Source: Prunella strophiata
Taxonomy: Eukaryota; Chordata; Aves; Passeriformes; Prunellidae
Direction: 5' to 3'
NCBI GenBank assembly: GCA_036583965.1
Contig: JAZBQD010000027.1
Span: 9,711,187 to 9,775,186, forward strand
Length of the DNA: 64,000 bases
Shown: piece by piece, positions 22,095 through 36,300 of the stretch
Layout: each line of letters begins with the position of its first letter
Numbering within the stretch: the first letter of the stretch is position 1
Notes under the pieces: generated by a model
What the model saw: only the letters and a program-made list of their open reading frames with translations
What the model was told of the DNA's origin: nothing
Database searches by the model: none
Position numbers and translations under genes: made by a program

Positions 22095-22230
22095 CTTGTG
22101 GCAGAGCAAAGGCGCATAATTATTTCCTGTTCCCTAATTGCATCGCCCTGTTATTCCAGGAAATGTACTCTTGCTCTGTCAGTAAGAATAAATAGGAGAT
22201 CTCTGCAACAAGGGAGTAACCGGTAATGGT
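22095..22230. promoter_or_regulatory. Candidate conserved element upstream of ZSWIM5
   Basis: AT-rich block with several homeodomain-type cores close together (CATAATTATTTCC, CCCTAATTGCATC, GTTATTCC) about 1.2 kb before the ZSWIM5 start. Motif density only; conservation not tested. Confidence 0.3.
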
Positions 22231-22899
22231 TTAGATGTGACTGAACTGCAGATAGGAAGGAATTGGTCTTGGATTCTCAAAGCACTGAGAATAATAGCAA
22301 GAAAACTGAACTCAGAGACCTGTGAGCTCTGCTCTTCCTCAGAGGTTTGTCACTTAAATTTAGACAGGACACAAAACCAGGAATGTATTTCTGGGGAAAA
22401 TCTTGGAATGGTGTCCTGCTGGACACAGCAGCAAAGCAATGACAGGGTGTAGAGGCCCAGAGAAGTGGACTGCAGCTGCTGCAGCCCTCCCCGCATCAGC
22501 CCCATGCTGTGCTGGTCCCAGGGGTGCTGCCATCACCCTCGGCTGAAAGCAGAGGCTGGTGAGGAGTCAGCTCCCTGGATTTTGGGATACCAACTCAGGC
22601 AGTATGTGCTGAATATGTTCATATGTCCCTTAAATGTAATCCCACCTGAGAGCACAAGAGAGCTCCTGGAAGCCAGCAGTACCTGTTTTTCATCTCCTCC
22701 CCCAAAGGCCGTGTGTACTAATGGACCTGGCGGGTCCTGTACCCGATGACCCTGCTATGATGCGTGGAACGAGCATCTTCACTACAGGGCTTTAAAAGAA
22801 AAAGCAAACCCTGATGCCCATGGAAGGGCAGGGCACTGCTGTGTGCTCTGCTTCTCGATGTAAAGCCGTAGGTGAATTACGGGCTGGGTGGTGATTTGT

Positions 22900-24800
<1,901 letters not shown>

Positions 24801-24959
24801 TGTCGAAGGGGCCGTGGGAATGACGATGGGAATAATGGCATCGTGTTTTCTCTCCATGGGCAGGTGGCTTTTGTGTGCGCTGGCGGAGGGGGATTGCCGG
24901 AGAGGAAATGTTCCTCTTCCCCTGTCCTTCTAGCCCCTGTCCCCAGCTGAAATCCGCAT

Positions 24960-25130
24960 ATATTTAAAGAGAAACAAATTGGGGTGTTTTACATAGAATA
25001 AGCCGCTCCTCGTTGTTATTGGAAGGGATTGAAATGCGCGTTCCCATTAAAATGACATTAGGCGAGAATTTGTTTTGCAAATGCGAAATGTAAATTCATT
25101 TTGTGCCAGGGTATGGCGTGAATGAGTGAA
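24960..25130. promoter_or_regulatory. Candidate conserved element at start of ZSWIM5 intron 1
   Basis: Sharp change from the CpG island to an AT-rich block with CATATATTTAAAG, CCATTAAAATGACATTAG and an octamer-like TTTTGCAAATGCG at 25073-25085. Such blocks just inside the first intron often act as enhancers; here that is inference. Confidence 0.3.
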
Positions 25131-27104
25131 GGGAGGGTGGTTTTTGTTGTAAGGAATGGGTAGTTCGCTCTGTTTATTTAAAGAGCCGTTCTTCCTTTTG
25201 GGGAAAAAAAAGCTGCTTAAAAAAATAATAAAAATCCCATTTGGTACAGTTTACATTCAGAAGAGCATTATCAAAACATTTTCCATTTGAGATGTGAGAA
25301 TAGGAGGCAGCAGAAGGATTCTCCTCCCACCTCTGAGGACATGCAGTGAAAATTCCTGAAGCACAAAAGGTTTTTCTCTGAGGATATGATTATAGCCTTT
25401 TTTTTGGGCGTGAATTAATATTTTGTAAGGGCTGCGTTAAGATGATTAATTATTCTGTTTAAAATACTGTGAATCTCAAAACCAAATTATTTTTTTAGAA
25501 GGAGAGGACTAGCTCTTCAGGAACTTTAAAATTAGGGGGGAGGGAAGATAATAGCTTGCTGAGGGTGATGTTTTAATGACCTGCCCACCAAGGTGTAGAT
25601 GCATTGAGCTGGTGTGGGAGTGGGAGACAGAGATGACAGTTGCCTAAACCCAGGACTGCTTCAGTACAAAGGAATTTTCTTTTAAAATCAGTTTTTAAAT
25701 TTATTTGTCTTTGGAACATAGCTTTGATGAGCCTTTATCCAATTTTGTGAAGCACTGGGGTCGGGTGCATGCAGGACATGAAGCAGAGCAGTCCCATCCC
25801 AAAGTGATGTCCAGTGCTGGTATCCAGCATCCCATCTCCCTGCGCTTCCTGCTGCTGCTCTGGGCGAGCCAGAGAACAGAGAGGAGGGTCCTGGCTCTGG
25901 TGTTTCATGTCCCCCCTGACAAGTCTGAGCCGTCTCCCCAGCTCTGAAACCAGAGCTCGTGCTCATTGTCCTGCGAGCCGGCAGCTTTTCAGATGAAGCA
26001 GCAGCACGTTCTGGAAGCGCTCGCCGCAGTCGGTGGGTGATTTATCTCCTGCTTTCACAGCCCGAAAGGGGCGCGGGATGCTCGCCATGGGAATTTGCCT
26101 TTGGAGCTGGCGGGGGGAAGGTCTGGGTCTTGGCTGTAGTGTGGCTCCTCTTCACATGGCAGTGGGTGGGTGACGTGGGGTCAGGCACCTCTGTTTTTGT
26201 CCCAGGAGCAGCCACGTCACAGCCTTGCAGCCCTGAGCTGGAGGAGGAAAATTTACATCAAACAAAAGGCTGTGGAGGGCTGTGTGTTTATAGACGGGAG
26301 GCAAGGCTGAGATGTCCTCCGCCAACTTTCCACATCCATCCTGTGGATGCCTCTGGAAGGTGAGGTGGAAGAGCTCCAGCCACCAGAGACACAAACACTT
26401 TGTGGCTGTGTGTGTTTGCAATTAAGATAGGAACTTGGGAACCATTATGTCTTGGGAAAAAATAAAAACTCCAACCCTGGCTTCCTTGATGCTCTCCAGC
26501 AGTAAATCAAAACTACTGTTCCCCTCTAAGGATCCCTTTAACGGACACCACCGGCTCCCGGTGCCATGACCTGAGGTTTGCACAGTTGAGATTTGCTGTT
26601 AATAAAGATCAGATGTTTATACAGTTGTGTTTCTGACTCAGACCTGTGAAAAAAATTGGGACAGTACAGATGTGAAATTCCTTCTCTGTGTGGTTGGAAA
26701 AATCCTTTTGAAAAATTGACAGACAAAATCCAGGAGGAATGACCTTCTGGCGATGGAGGATGGTGTGGAGGGGTGAGGGTTGTGCTTATGGGCACAAAGT
26801 GCTTCAGGCTCTTTCTCCTTCGTGCTTATAAAGCTGGCAGGTCTGAAAAAAACATATATGCCACATTATCAACCAATAATTCCTTCATGCTTAGTAAAAC
26901 TTAAACGAGGCTTAAACCCTGATCTCACTGGAGTCATTAAATTGATTTTTTTTTTTTCCCTGCTCAAAGAAAGATCTTGGATGTTGAACACAGGCATCTT
27001 TGTCTTCTTAAAAACTGCTTTATTATTATGTGTACAGATCCCGTCTTTGTGTGTGTGTGGTGTGTGGGTTTTTTTTCTTTTAATTTTTAGACAAATGACA
27101 AAAG

Positions 27105-27245
27105 CATGCAGGAAAGGAATGCAGAAATGCCAGGCTTAATATAAAGCATGCAACTGCACTGCATGCCGGGAATCCTAAAGGATACAAAACCTTTAACGAC
27201 AGCGGTTAATTTTTAACAAGTTCACTTGCATAAATATTTATGAAC
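27105..27245. promoter_or_regulatory. Cluster of palindromic sites, candidate enhancer
   Basis: Three inverted repeats in 100 bp: GCATGCA / TGCATGC arms at 27146-27152 and 27160-27166 with a 7-base loop; GTTAATTTTTAAC at 27205-27217 (one mismatch from the HNF1 consensus); and the perfect 14-bp palindrome CATAAATATTTATG at 27229-27242, which carries forkhead-like TAAATA/TATTTA cores. Confidence 0.4.
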
Positions 27246-30200
27246 AAAAGTTTTTACACTATTATCTCTTGGGTTTTTGGAGAGAGAAAAGACCTTTGGT
27301 GGATTTTGACAGTAAGCTGTGATCTGGCAGAACAAATTCATGTTTCTCGCCTGTGCTCCCCAGTATGGCATAATATGGTTTGCCCTGGAGTCGTCTCAGA
27401 TGCTGATGGGTGGGCAAGTGTCCCGGGTAGTTTTAGGGGGGAATTCTGCTTTTTCATTGGTTTTACAATGACTTAGGAGAGGAAGCCTCCAGCTTTGTGT
27501 TGTTCTTTGGATTGTAACCAGCCGCTTAGGAACCTACACGGTATGTGCTCCTTACCCACAGATAAGCCTTTGTGCCCCGATGGGAAGGTATGCGGTCCAG
27601 CCATAAGTACATAGGCAGAATTTACTTTTGCTGTTAGAATAACAATGAAGCAGGGCTTTAAAATGCTCTGGCTTTGTAAACACTTGGAGGGAGCCTGTTT
27701 CTTTCAAACCTGCAATTAATTCTGGATATTTTATCTGATGCTTTGCAGGTCAGTCATGAGTACCTTCCCATGTTTCCTAGTCTGGTATCTATGCTGGACG
27801 TGTAGGTGCTGGGGATTTTTTTAACCTTGTTTCAACAGCCTTCTGACTGGGCAGAGGTTAAGCAAGACCTGATACCTGTAAGTGATATCTGTAAATGCAT
27901 TTTAATTGGAGGAGTTCAGATTTGGAAGCTTTTTATTACACTTCAGTTTTCAGCTTGTGTTGGTCTATGTTTGTAATGATGCCTGTTGAAATGCAGCTTC
28001 AGAGGTAAAAATACCAATGACTTCCAATGTGGTTGAAACCACTTCTAGATTTTTTTTTTTTCCAAACTATTTTTAGGTTTAAGCTGCTTTTTTTCTTCTC
28101 CCCTGAAAATGCTCACTTGTAGGCCAGCGTTTGGTTTCCTGCCCCTGTGACGTGGTACGGAGCAGAGGATAAATTTATATCCAGTGGTGTGTTGCTTTAT
28201 GGAGCTGTTTATTTTGGGGAAAACACTTTGATGGGGCTCTCTAGGGTGAATTGTGGTTGCTTTTGTTTTGTGTAAAGATTGGTCTCCTCCTGGGTCTGGA
28301 TTTAAAGCTGTATCCGGCAGGAGCAGGTTTGGAAGGAATGCCATGGGATGTGAAAGGTTTTTTCAGGTTAAATTCTGGTGTCCTGTGTCTGAGTGCTGCT
28401 AAGGGAGTTTAATTTTTCTGTATCCTTTTAGTTTTTGTGTGGGATGCTTGTTGTACAACATGTATCCAAGTTGTTAATTAATTTTTACTTTGTTTTTCTT
28501 TATGGGTAGATTACTCGATCCTACCCTATGTGTTAAAATACTTTAAACCACATAAAAGGAGCTGGCAGAGGTTCATGAGCCCTATCATGATGGAAACTCT
28601 TGTACATTTTAAATATACATTAAGCTCTTTAGGTTTCTAATTATCTTTTTCTTAGCATATATAATTAAAACAAAGTGTTACTAGGCACTAGAACTTATGA
28701 TCTGTTTGTTGCTGCTCCCTCATAGGTGAGCTATTTCTTGAGCCTGTTCTGGACTGTATTACAGAAACTGAAAAAGAAGATGATGAAAACCACCAGAGTT
28801 TCTTGCTGGTAGTGCAGGGAGAGCTGGGATGACAGCTGGAATTTTAACCTTTTATTTTAAGCAGATTTATTTATTGGCTTTTGAGTCTTTTTCAAAGAGT
28901 ATAAACAGATCCTCTGAGGCTGGGATGTCTTTTGAACTAGGTGGTTAATTAAATGATAGTAACTTAGGGGCCAGAGACCTGAAAAATAAAGCACAAGAAA
29001 TAAAATATTTAGTGTTGGCTTTAAGAATAAATAGGTTTGAAGCATTTTTCAGTGTATGAGTCCTAGTTTCTGGCTTGAGCTGGCAATAAGAGTTTGTTCT
29101 CAGCTCACCTGTGCTTTATAAAGCTTAGTCTTCAGCTTCCAAGTTGCGTGTCATTCACAGCAGATTTTAATTTTGCTCACATCTAGGGAGAATATTTTAG
29201 GAAATATTTAACTGTGCTAAAACTGCAATAACATAAACCACATGTGCCTGCTTGCTTTGTTTTTGAAGCTTTGTGTGAGGGAATGTGCTTTGCTGTTATT
29301 TGACGCTCGCTTTGATGTTAGATGTTTTATGATTAGTCCCTCAAACCTCAGATAGGACTTTTGGAAAACTTAAATGAGCTTGTCTATCTGATAGCTCTGT
29401 AAAGTCACATTCAGCTGTGAATAGTCTTGTGGTGCGTCAGCTTTTAATTTTTTTTGAAAAGAAAAAAGTTGAAAAAAAAAAAATCTTGGTGGTATTAGGA
29501 TAGAAGACTTTGTGGGCTTATGTATTTCCTTGGCATATACTGGAACCTTGCCCTGGAGGAGGACGTGGTCCATGGGGGAGATGGAGTCCTTGGTGGTTCT
29601 GGGGTTGTGTCCTGCTCCCCTTTCCCAATGGGAGACCTGCTCCCATCTGGGGTTAGCTCAGATGAACTGCATGGCCAACCTTGTGCTTGCATTTATTTTT
29701 CAGGGGTTTTGCATTTAGCTGACATGGACAGCTTTGTGTTTAGTAGTGGTGTTGGTTTTCCCCTGTTGCTCTTGAGGCTGGAGTAGCTCATGTGGGTGAG
29801 GAGCTGGGCATGTTTTTTATGGGGAGAGCAGCAGCATCTCTTCATCCTCTCAAGGTGGCCAGGCTTGGGGATTTTCAATGTGAGACTGAGCCTTGTTGCT
29901 GCATGGTGCTGCTGTGTGTGTGAAATGAGTGAATTTTCTTCTGGGGCTGGGGGGTTGTGCTGTTTCTCCCAGGGGTGTGAGGCTTTGACTTTGTTCTTTT
30001 GGCTACTCTCTGAGGAGCCAAACTCATGTAGCATCCTGGGTGAGGTGGTGGGGAAGGATCCTTTGCTTTTCAGGGTTTGTTTTTGCTGGTGGGGCACAGT
30101 GGAGGACACCTGGGCAGGTGGGTTCTGGGATGGCCTCCTGGCTTTGCTCAGCAGGAGTCAGGTGGTGGCTGAACCTGCTTCTCTATCAATCTCTCCATCT

Positions 30201-31160
30201 GTGGCTGGTGCCAGTGACTTTATTTTGCAAGTAGGTGGAGGTGTGGAATATATTGAGGGTGTTAAAAATGAACTTGTGGTATGTCCTACTGTATGTTTGG
30301 TGCTGTCTTGAACAGGTTGTGTCATGGCATTATCATAGTCCTGGTCTTCTGGGGATGAGAGGAGGGGAGGAAAGTGACTTCTCTGGGTAACTGGTTCCTG
30401 CCTCTGCTGAGCCTTCACTTTCTCTGGCATCAGCATCAATAGAAATTGATCTGTTTTCTGATGAAAACAAAAACTCAAAGACACCAAACCTTGGCTGTGC
30501 TAATAAGTGCAATAGGACAAATCTAGCATCTGGAGCCAGGATGTGGCATGGCGGTGGGGAGCTCTCCCTGTCTGCCCCCAGAGCTGCCAGGGCCCTGGAG
30601 ATGCTGTCCTCCACTCTCAGGAGAGAAGTGCTGAGCCCACTTCATTTTTCACTTGTGTTCACAAGGGTTTGATATATGGGCTTGACCCCCAAGTTCTTTT
30701 GTGCTTTTGCAACAGTTGGGAAGGGTCCTGATAACATCTCACAGAGAGACACAGATCCTTCAAAACCCCTTCTTGGGGGATGTGGGGAGGAAAGCATCTT
30801 CATGGTTTTAAAATAAAATGTCCCAGAAATACAATGCAATTGTTCAAAGGCTTTTTCTTTTCTTTTAACCTTGATGTTTAAATATGAATAGATTCTGCTT
30901 GGTTGGTATGGTGGGTGTGTTTTATTAAATGCTGAGGATTCACCTGTGCACAACAAACCACGTTTCTCTCAAAATGGATTTTCTAGCGCTGCGTTTTAAG
31001 AGCATTTGCTTTTTTGTCTCAAGCTTATGGCTTAGGATTTTGTGCAGGATTGGGGTTAGTCCTTGTAAAATGGTGCATTTAAAGTAATGCACAAATTAAT
31101 AAAACCCTGGGCTTTTACTTGTCGCATTGTAGGTGCGTGTTGCCAGGGATTTTTCTTTCC

Positions 31161-31187
31161 TTTTTTTTTTTTTTTTTTTTTTTTTTT
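31161..31187 (+). repeat. Poly(T) tract, 27 bases
   Basis: Uninterrupted run of T in ZSWIM5 intron 1. It could be the reverse-oriented tail of a retroposed sequence, but no body of such an element is recognisable beside it. Confidence 0.95.
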
Positions 31188-32254
31188 CCTCATTAAAAAC
31201 AAAGACATGAATGTGCTTAGGAAGCAGATCTGCTGGGATGCCAGCTTGGAAGGGTTGCATGCAGATATATTGGTCCAGCTTGTTGTCTGCAAATGTCCTG
31301 CTGCTGTCGCCCTGGGTTAAAATGGGGCAGGGGGGTGTGTGTCCCCCTTGCCATGCCCTGCTTGTCGCTGATGCCCATAATGAGCTGCCTGCACCTTCGC
31401 CACCCAGCTTGTTTGACTGGGGCTGCTAATCATTATTGAGCTGTGCTCAGCAGGATGCAGCGTGGTATCTGCCTGGCTGCTGTCCTTGCACCTGGAGACA
31501 GTGCCAGTGTCCCCACAGCTGCTGGAGCGGGGGGGATTCCCCGTGGGAACGCTGGAGGCTTGGTGTCTGGGACCTTGGCAAGGTCAGGGCAGGCTGTGCC
31601 CCTGTTTGGATGCTGACCACTAGCCCTGGCCTCTGTCCTTTGATAGCAGCATGTTGGTGAATGCTTTGGGACACCAGTCACAAGGCATTCCTTGTTACTG
31701 GTGCTGTGTGGTGTTTAAAGGCTGGGGTGGCAGGAGATATTTTATGCTGTGCCTTGTGTGGTTGCCTTGATGAAGATGAGTGCCCTGTCAAAGGAGTGGC
31801 AAAGCAACAAATGGTTCCTGAGATAAATAAAATTTCCATTAATAAACTACAATGGCTTTGGATGCCAAATTAAAAGAAGTGTGTCTGGAGGATGAAAAAT
31901 AAATGCATTTTCTGTCTCACTCACTAATTCTCATCTCTTTTGATTTTCTTTATCATAAGAAAGACATTTCTAATTTTTTTTTAAAAGCCAGTTGTGTTTA
32001 TTTTGGTAACAGTTCATTGGCTGCTCTGTGTACAGAAGCTTTCTCTTGAAAGTACTGAAACTATATTAAAAGTGCTTTTGGTTGTCATCTTTTATTTTGC
32101 TTCTCCTTCGTTCTTTTCCCAAAGCTGGATCGTTGCTATATCAAATGCTCTGAAACTGTCTGGTAGCGTTTTCCCTGCTGGTGCTCTGTATAAACTGGAA
32201 ATAAAAAGGGAAGAAATTGCAGGATTTGGATTTCTGCAGCTTTTTCCCCTTCTC

Positions 32255-32277
32255 TGTGTGTGTATGTGTGTGTGTGT
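32255..32277 (+). repeat. Short (TG)n microsatellite with one interruption
   Basis: Alternating TG with one TA step across 23 bases. Confidence 0.85.
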
Positions 32278-33224
32278 CCCATTGAAGTCTGAGCAGCTGT
32301 CTCCATCCGCACAGCCCGCTGATGGCATGCACAGATCTGTTTCTTGTGATTAAAAGGAGAAATAATACCCCAGTGTTCAGAGAGGGGCTGGGGGGTGAGT
32401 GAGCACCCAGGGAGCAGCGGGTCTCTCCTCCTGCCTGCCCCTGCCTGCTTGGCCCAGTGACCAAAGGAGTTGGAGCTCCCGTTCTTGTCCCTGCAGCCTT
32501 GTGGCTTTGTGTCCCAGCGAAGGAAGCATCCTGTGCCATTGGTGCTGGGCTGTCCTGCTGCAGCATCTGCACCCCGGGGTGGGCTCCTGCATCCTGCACT
32601 GGTGACCTGCAGAGGCCCCGTGGGTTTTATTCTGTTCTGAGGGTGTCGGAACATTTTGGTGGTGCTGCAGCCGCTCGCTACCGGCGTGCTTTGAGAAATG
32701 CCCAGCAAGTGTCAAGCATCTGTCTGTGAAGGGGGAGGAAATCCCCCCCCGTTATTATTTTCTCCCGATTGTCCTCGCTTGGTGTGGCTTTGGCTATTAT
32801 GGGTTTGTAAAATAGAACTATATATGACCTTTTATCTTACAAGAAATAGGTTAAGCCATTTTTAAAGAAAGTGGTGGAGTCAGCAGTGCTGCTAAGGAGC
32901 TGCTTTCGCATGGTTGATAGGCTGTGAAGCCGCTCAATGGACTTTGGTTTCAGAGACAATATCTGTTTAAATTAATCTTTGTCAGATACATGCCACTGCA
33001 GACAATTCAAATTCCATTTGCTTTCTGATCTCATAACAAAAAAGCACCTTACACTGGTTCTTTTATCGGAAAATTAACTTTTGTCTGTGTGTCCTGGAAA
33101 CAGGGGTGGCATAAAATCTAGTTAAAAGGCTCTGTTATAGGAGGATTCTGTTTCTTTGTACAAGGCAGACTTTTTTTTCCCCTTCTTTCCCCTGTGTGCA
33201 TTTAAAAAGAAGACGAGTGTTTGA

Positions 33225-33345
33225 GATAGATTAAGGAGAATGCCAGCAGATGGACCGATTCTGTTGTTGCTGCTGGCAACCATCTAAGCAGCCATTTTGA
33301 ACAATGCTGATACCGGGGTACTGATAACACAAAGATGAGGATGGG
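33225..33345. promoter_or_regulatory. Candidate conserved element in ZSWIM5 intron 1
   Basis: Contains an E-box-like CAGATGG, GCAACCATCT, a CCATTTTG word (YY1-like), a SOX-type AACAATG at 33300-33306 and GATAA words near 33320 and 33345, all within 120 bp. Motif clustering only. Confidence 0.3.
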
Positions 33346-36300
33346 ATAAATATCCAGCTAGTCCCTTTCTCCCCGCCTGCTCCTCCTCCCTCCCTTTCAC
33401 GCCGCTGCTGCAGCCCTGTTATTAGAGAACCCGATTGTTTCCAGAGAAATGCTTCATCCTCTTAGCTTGGCTGGTGGATGTCTAGCATTGCTTATCTCCT
33501 TGATTTTCCTCATGGTTGGTGGAGATGCTGGCAGATCAGCTTCTCCCAGGAGTGCCCACAGCATTGGTTGTAATTGGAATGGGATGTACATTTGGGTGTT
33601 TTGCAGTAGCAATGCTCTTTTCCCTGCCCCAGTAAAGCACAGGAGGTTAGTCCTTCCCTTTTAAGTGGAGACAGTTTCCTTCCATCCTTGTGCAAATTTA
33701 TGTGCTTAATTACAAAGTGGGGGGCATGAGACTGAGATCTCCTTTATGCCAAAGCAATTAGCATGGGGCAATGATTGCAAATCGAGAGCATCCCCATTGC
33801 CTGGTCTCCTATCCCTTTCTCCCACTTGTGGTAGTTGTCTTGCTCTTGGGTGTCTGGGTCATGTTCATCTCCTGGACTTGCTGCTCTTGGAGTTTCTTAA
33901 GGTCAGTACCAGTATCTCTTTGGCCTGCTGGATTTTTGGCACTGGAATTGGTGGCCTTCTATCTCTCTGTCTGGTGTCCCAGCTCCAAGTAAATTACCCT
34001 TTAACTGATAAAAAAAACCCAACCAAGCTTCATCTTTTCCTAGCAAACTACTAAAAGGCTGGTTTGTGTTTTGCAGTCAGGCCAGGGATGAGCAGGGGGC
34101 TGTTCTGGGAAACCTACTGGGCTTTGCCCTGAGTTCATTGTGGTGTAACATGGTCCTGAATGTGGGATCTGGAGAGTAGTCAGGGGATGCTGTGTAGCCT
34201 TTAAATGTTCCTGGAGCTTAAGGTGGGCAGCAATAAGCTGGTGTGTTCCTCTTGCCTTGCACCAGTCTGCAGACCATGGGCTGAAACTTTCATCTGTTGA
34301 CATTGCAGCACCTCTTAGAACTTTGAGTGAGGCAATATTCTAACTGCAGCCTTTGGTCCAATTAAAACTTCTTTGGGGTTAAAAAATGTACAGATAAGTC
34401 TCAAATCTGTATAGAATAGAATCATGGAACATATATCTAATTATACACAGTAGATGGAACTTTACTGTAAAGCAGCAGATGTAAGGATTAAAAAAAAGGA
34501 GCTGGGCAAGCATTTTATGGTTTCCCTTTTTAATTTGTCCCTTGTGTCTGGTATGTTTGAGGCAAAAGTTACTTCATTTTTTTTTTCCTGCTGGGAAATA
34601 TCTTTTCTGTATTGAGTCTCCCCTCTTTTAAGCCTTCCTTATTTGATCTGTAAGATGTGGACTTGTCATGTTTGAGGTACTTGCTGAAACAAGGAGCATC
34701 TGGCCTGAAAGTAGAAAATCAGGCTGTAAATTCCACTTGGAAATGTTGTCATGTTGTGTTGGGAAGTTGTTGAGGTCAGCTGAGCTCTAAAGACTTGGAC
34801 TGTGAAACTGAGGGTCTCACTAGGCTGTCTTTCAGGTTAGCTGGCATCACTGACAGATGCTTTTAATGCACTCAGAAGGCTCCAGTCCCTGCATTGTCAC
34901 CTCCTTCTGTGGCTTCTGCCATGTTGCTTCACCTTGGTTGGCCTCCTGTTGCATTAGGAGATGATTTCTGGAGGCTGGAATTGGGTGAGGGAAGAAGTGC
35001 CTGTTTTAAGCAGATATCTTCTAGGAAAGGTGATGAGTGGGACAGTGGAGTGTGCTCTTCTTTCCCTTTGGCTCATGATGAGGTCAGACCTCAAAAGCTC
35101 TGGCAGGTTTTGGTGGGGAAGAACTGCAACCAGTGTGTGACAAAGCATGATGGTGAACTTGGGTGGCTTCTAGTGTGCTGCTTCTGCTCACTTGGCACTT
35201 CTGTGGAAAACATTACTCACCAACAACAGGCACAAAGCAAGTGCTTGTGAGGATGACCAAGAATGAGCAGTGGGGTTTTTAGAGTACTTTTAAGCTGTGC
35301 CCTCTGAAATGGGGCAGAGTGGAGCTTAGCCCTGTTCTTTCCCTGAACCCCTGGATGACATGGGGGGTCATTGCCTCCCCTTTGTAGAGCTCTCTTTCAT
35401 CTCCTACTTCTCTCAAGTTTGACTCAGTCTGCTTTAGCTTCAAGGGACCCATCCCACTACATAACATTCAGGTTCTTTGGCTGACCCTCCTCAGGAGTGG
35501 TTGATAGCAGCCAGCTTTTTTGAGATTGAGGAGTATATTCAGTGGTTTATGAGGCTGCTGATTTCATCCTGACCATGTTGTTGGGGGCACGTGGAAGGAC
35601 CACCAGGTATCTTCATCTGCATCACTGTCCACTTTGAGTCACAGTCCTCACACAGCTCAAGCATCCATTGTCTCTAAAATTCATTGCAGTGACGTGGTTT
35701 GGAAGGTTCCCATGTGCTGTGCTTTGCTTAAGCTGGAAGTCATTTGCCAGTGGCTCACAGTGGGCTGCCTTCCCTGTGGGGTATCTCAGAGGCAAAAGGG
35801 AACTGGAGGTTTTTTACAACTGGTGCAGCACTTGCTGGGAAAGGGTGCAGAGTGAAATTTTGCTCTGTTACCTTTCTGTCTGTGTTGTAAATAAAAATTT
35901 GCTGTGACTTAGGCTCTGAAAAATCATAAAAACTTAGTAAAACTAGACAGGATAAAGATGAATAAAGTTAATATGATGAACAAAGATGATAAAGTTGTTT
36001 CTAGTCATGGTTCAGTTTCTCAACTTCCCCTATAGAAAAGATGGATGTGGAAGGATGACTTAATGGGGATGGATGCTTTCCATGAACAATGCATTCCCTA
36101 TATCTGAAGGAGGCACAGGCCACTGGTGATGTTTTCCCTTGCCTGCCTGCCTGGTTTTTGGCTTGTTTCTGGTGGCTCCCAGCTCAGCCCAGAGCCTGTG
36201 GTGCAAACACTGTGGGAAGGCCTGATGCCCAGGGTTTTTTTTCCCCTACCCATTCCCACACCCACACAGAGGTAGGCCACACCAAGGTTTCCTGGACTGA

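Larger units (their letters stand above)
15130..22890. other. Intergenic region between SELENOP2 and ZSWIM5, no gene recognised
   Basis: About 7.8 kb with no open frame resembling a known protein and no RNA gene I can identify. Some AT-rich stretches with transcription-factor-like motifs and few CpG stand out (16015-16140, 17440-17520, 21175-21330, 22095-22230) and may be regulatory. A tandem MARE pair and a 51-bp tandem duplication are listed separately. Confidence 0.6.

Noticed and set aside
34405..34440. AGAATAGAATCATGGAA resembling the terminal repeat of CR1 elements
   Set aside because: Too short; no CR1 body is found on either side.
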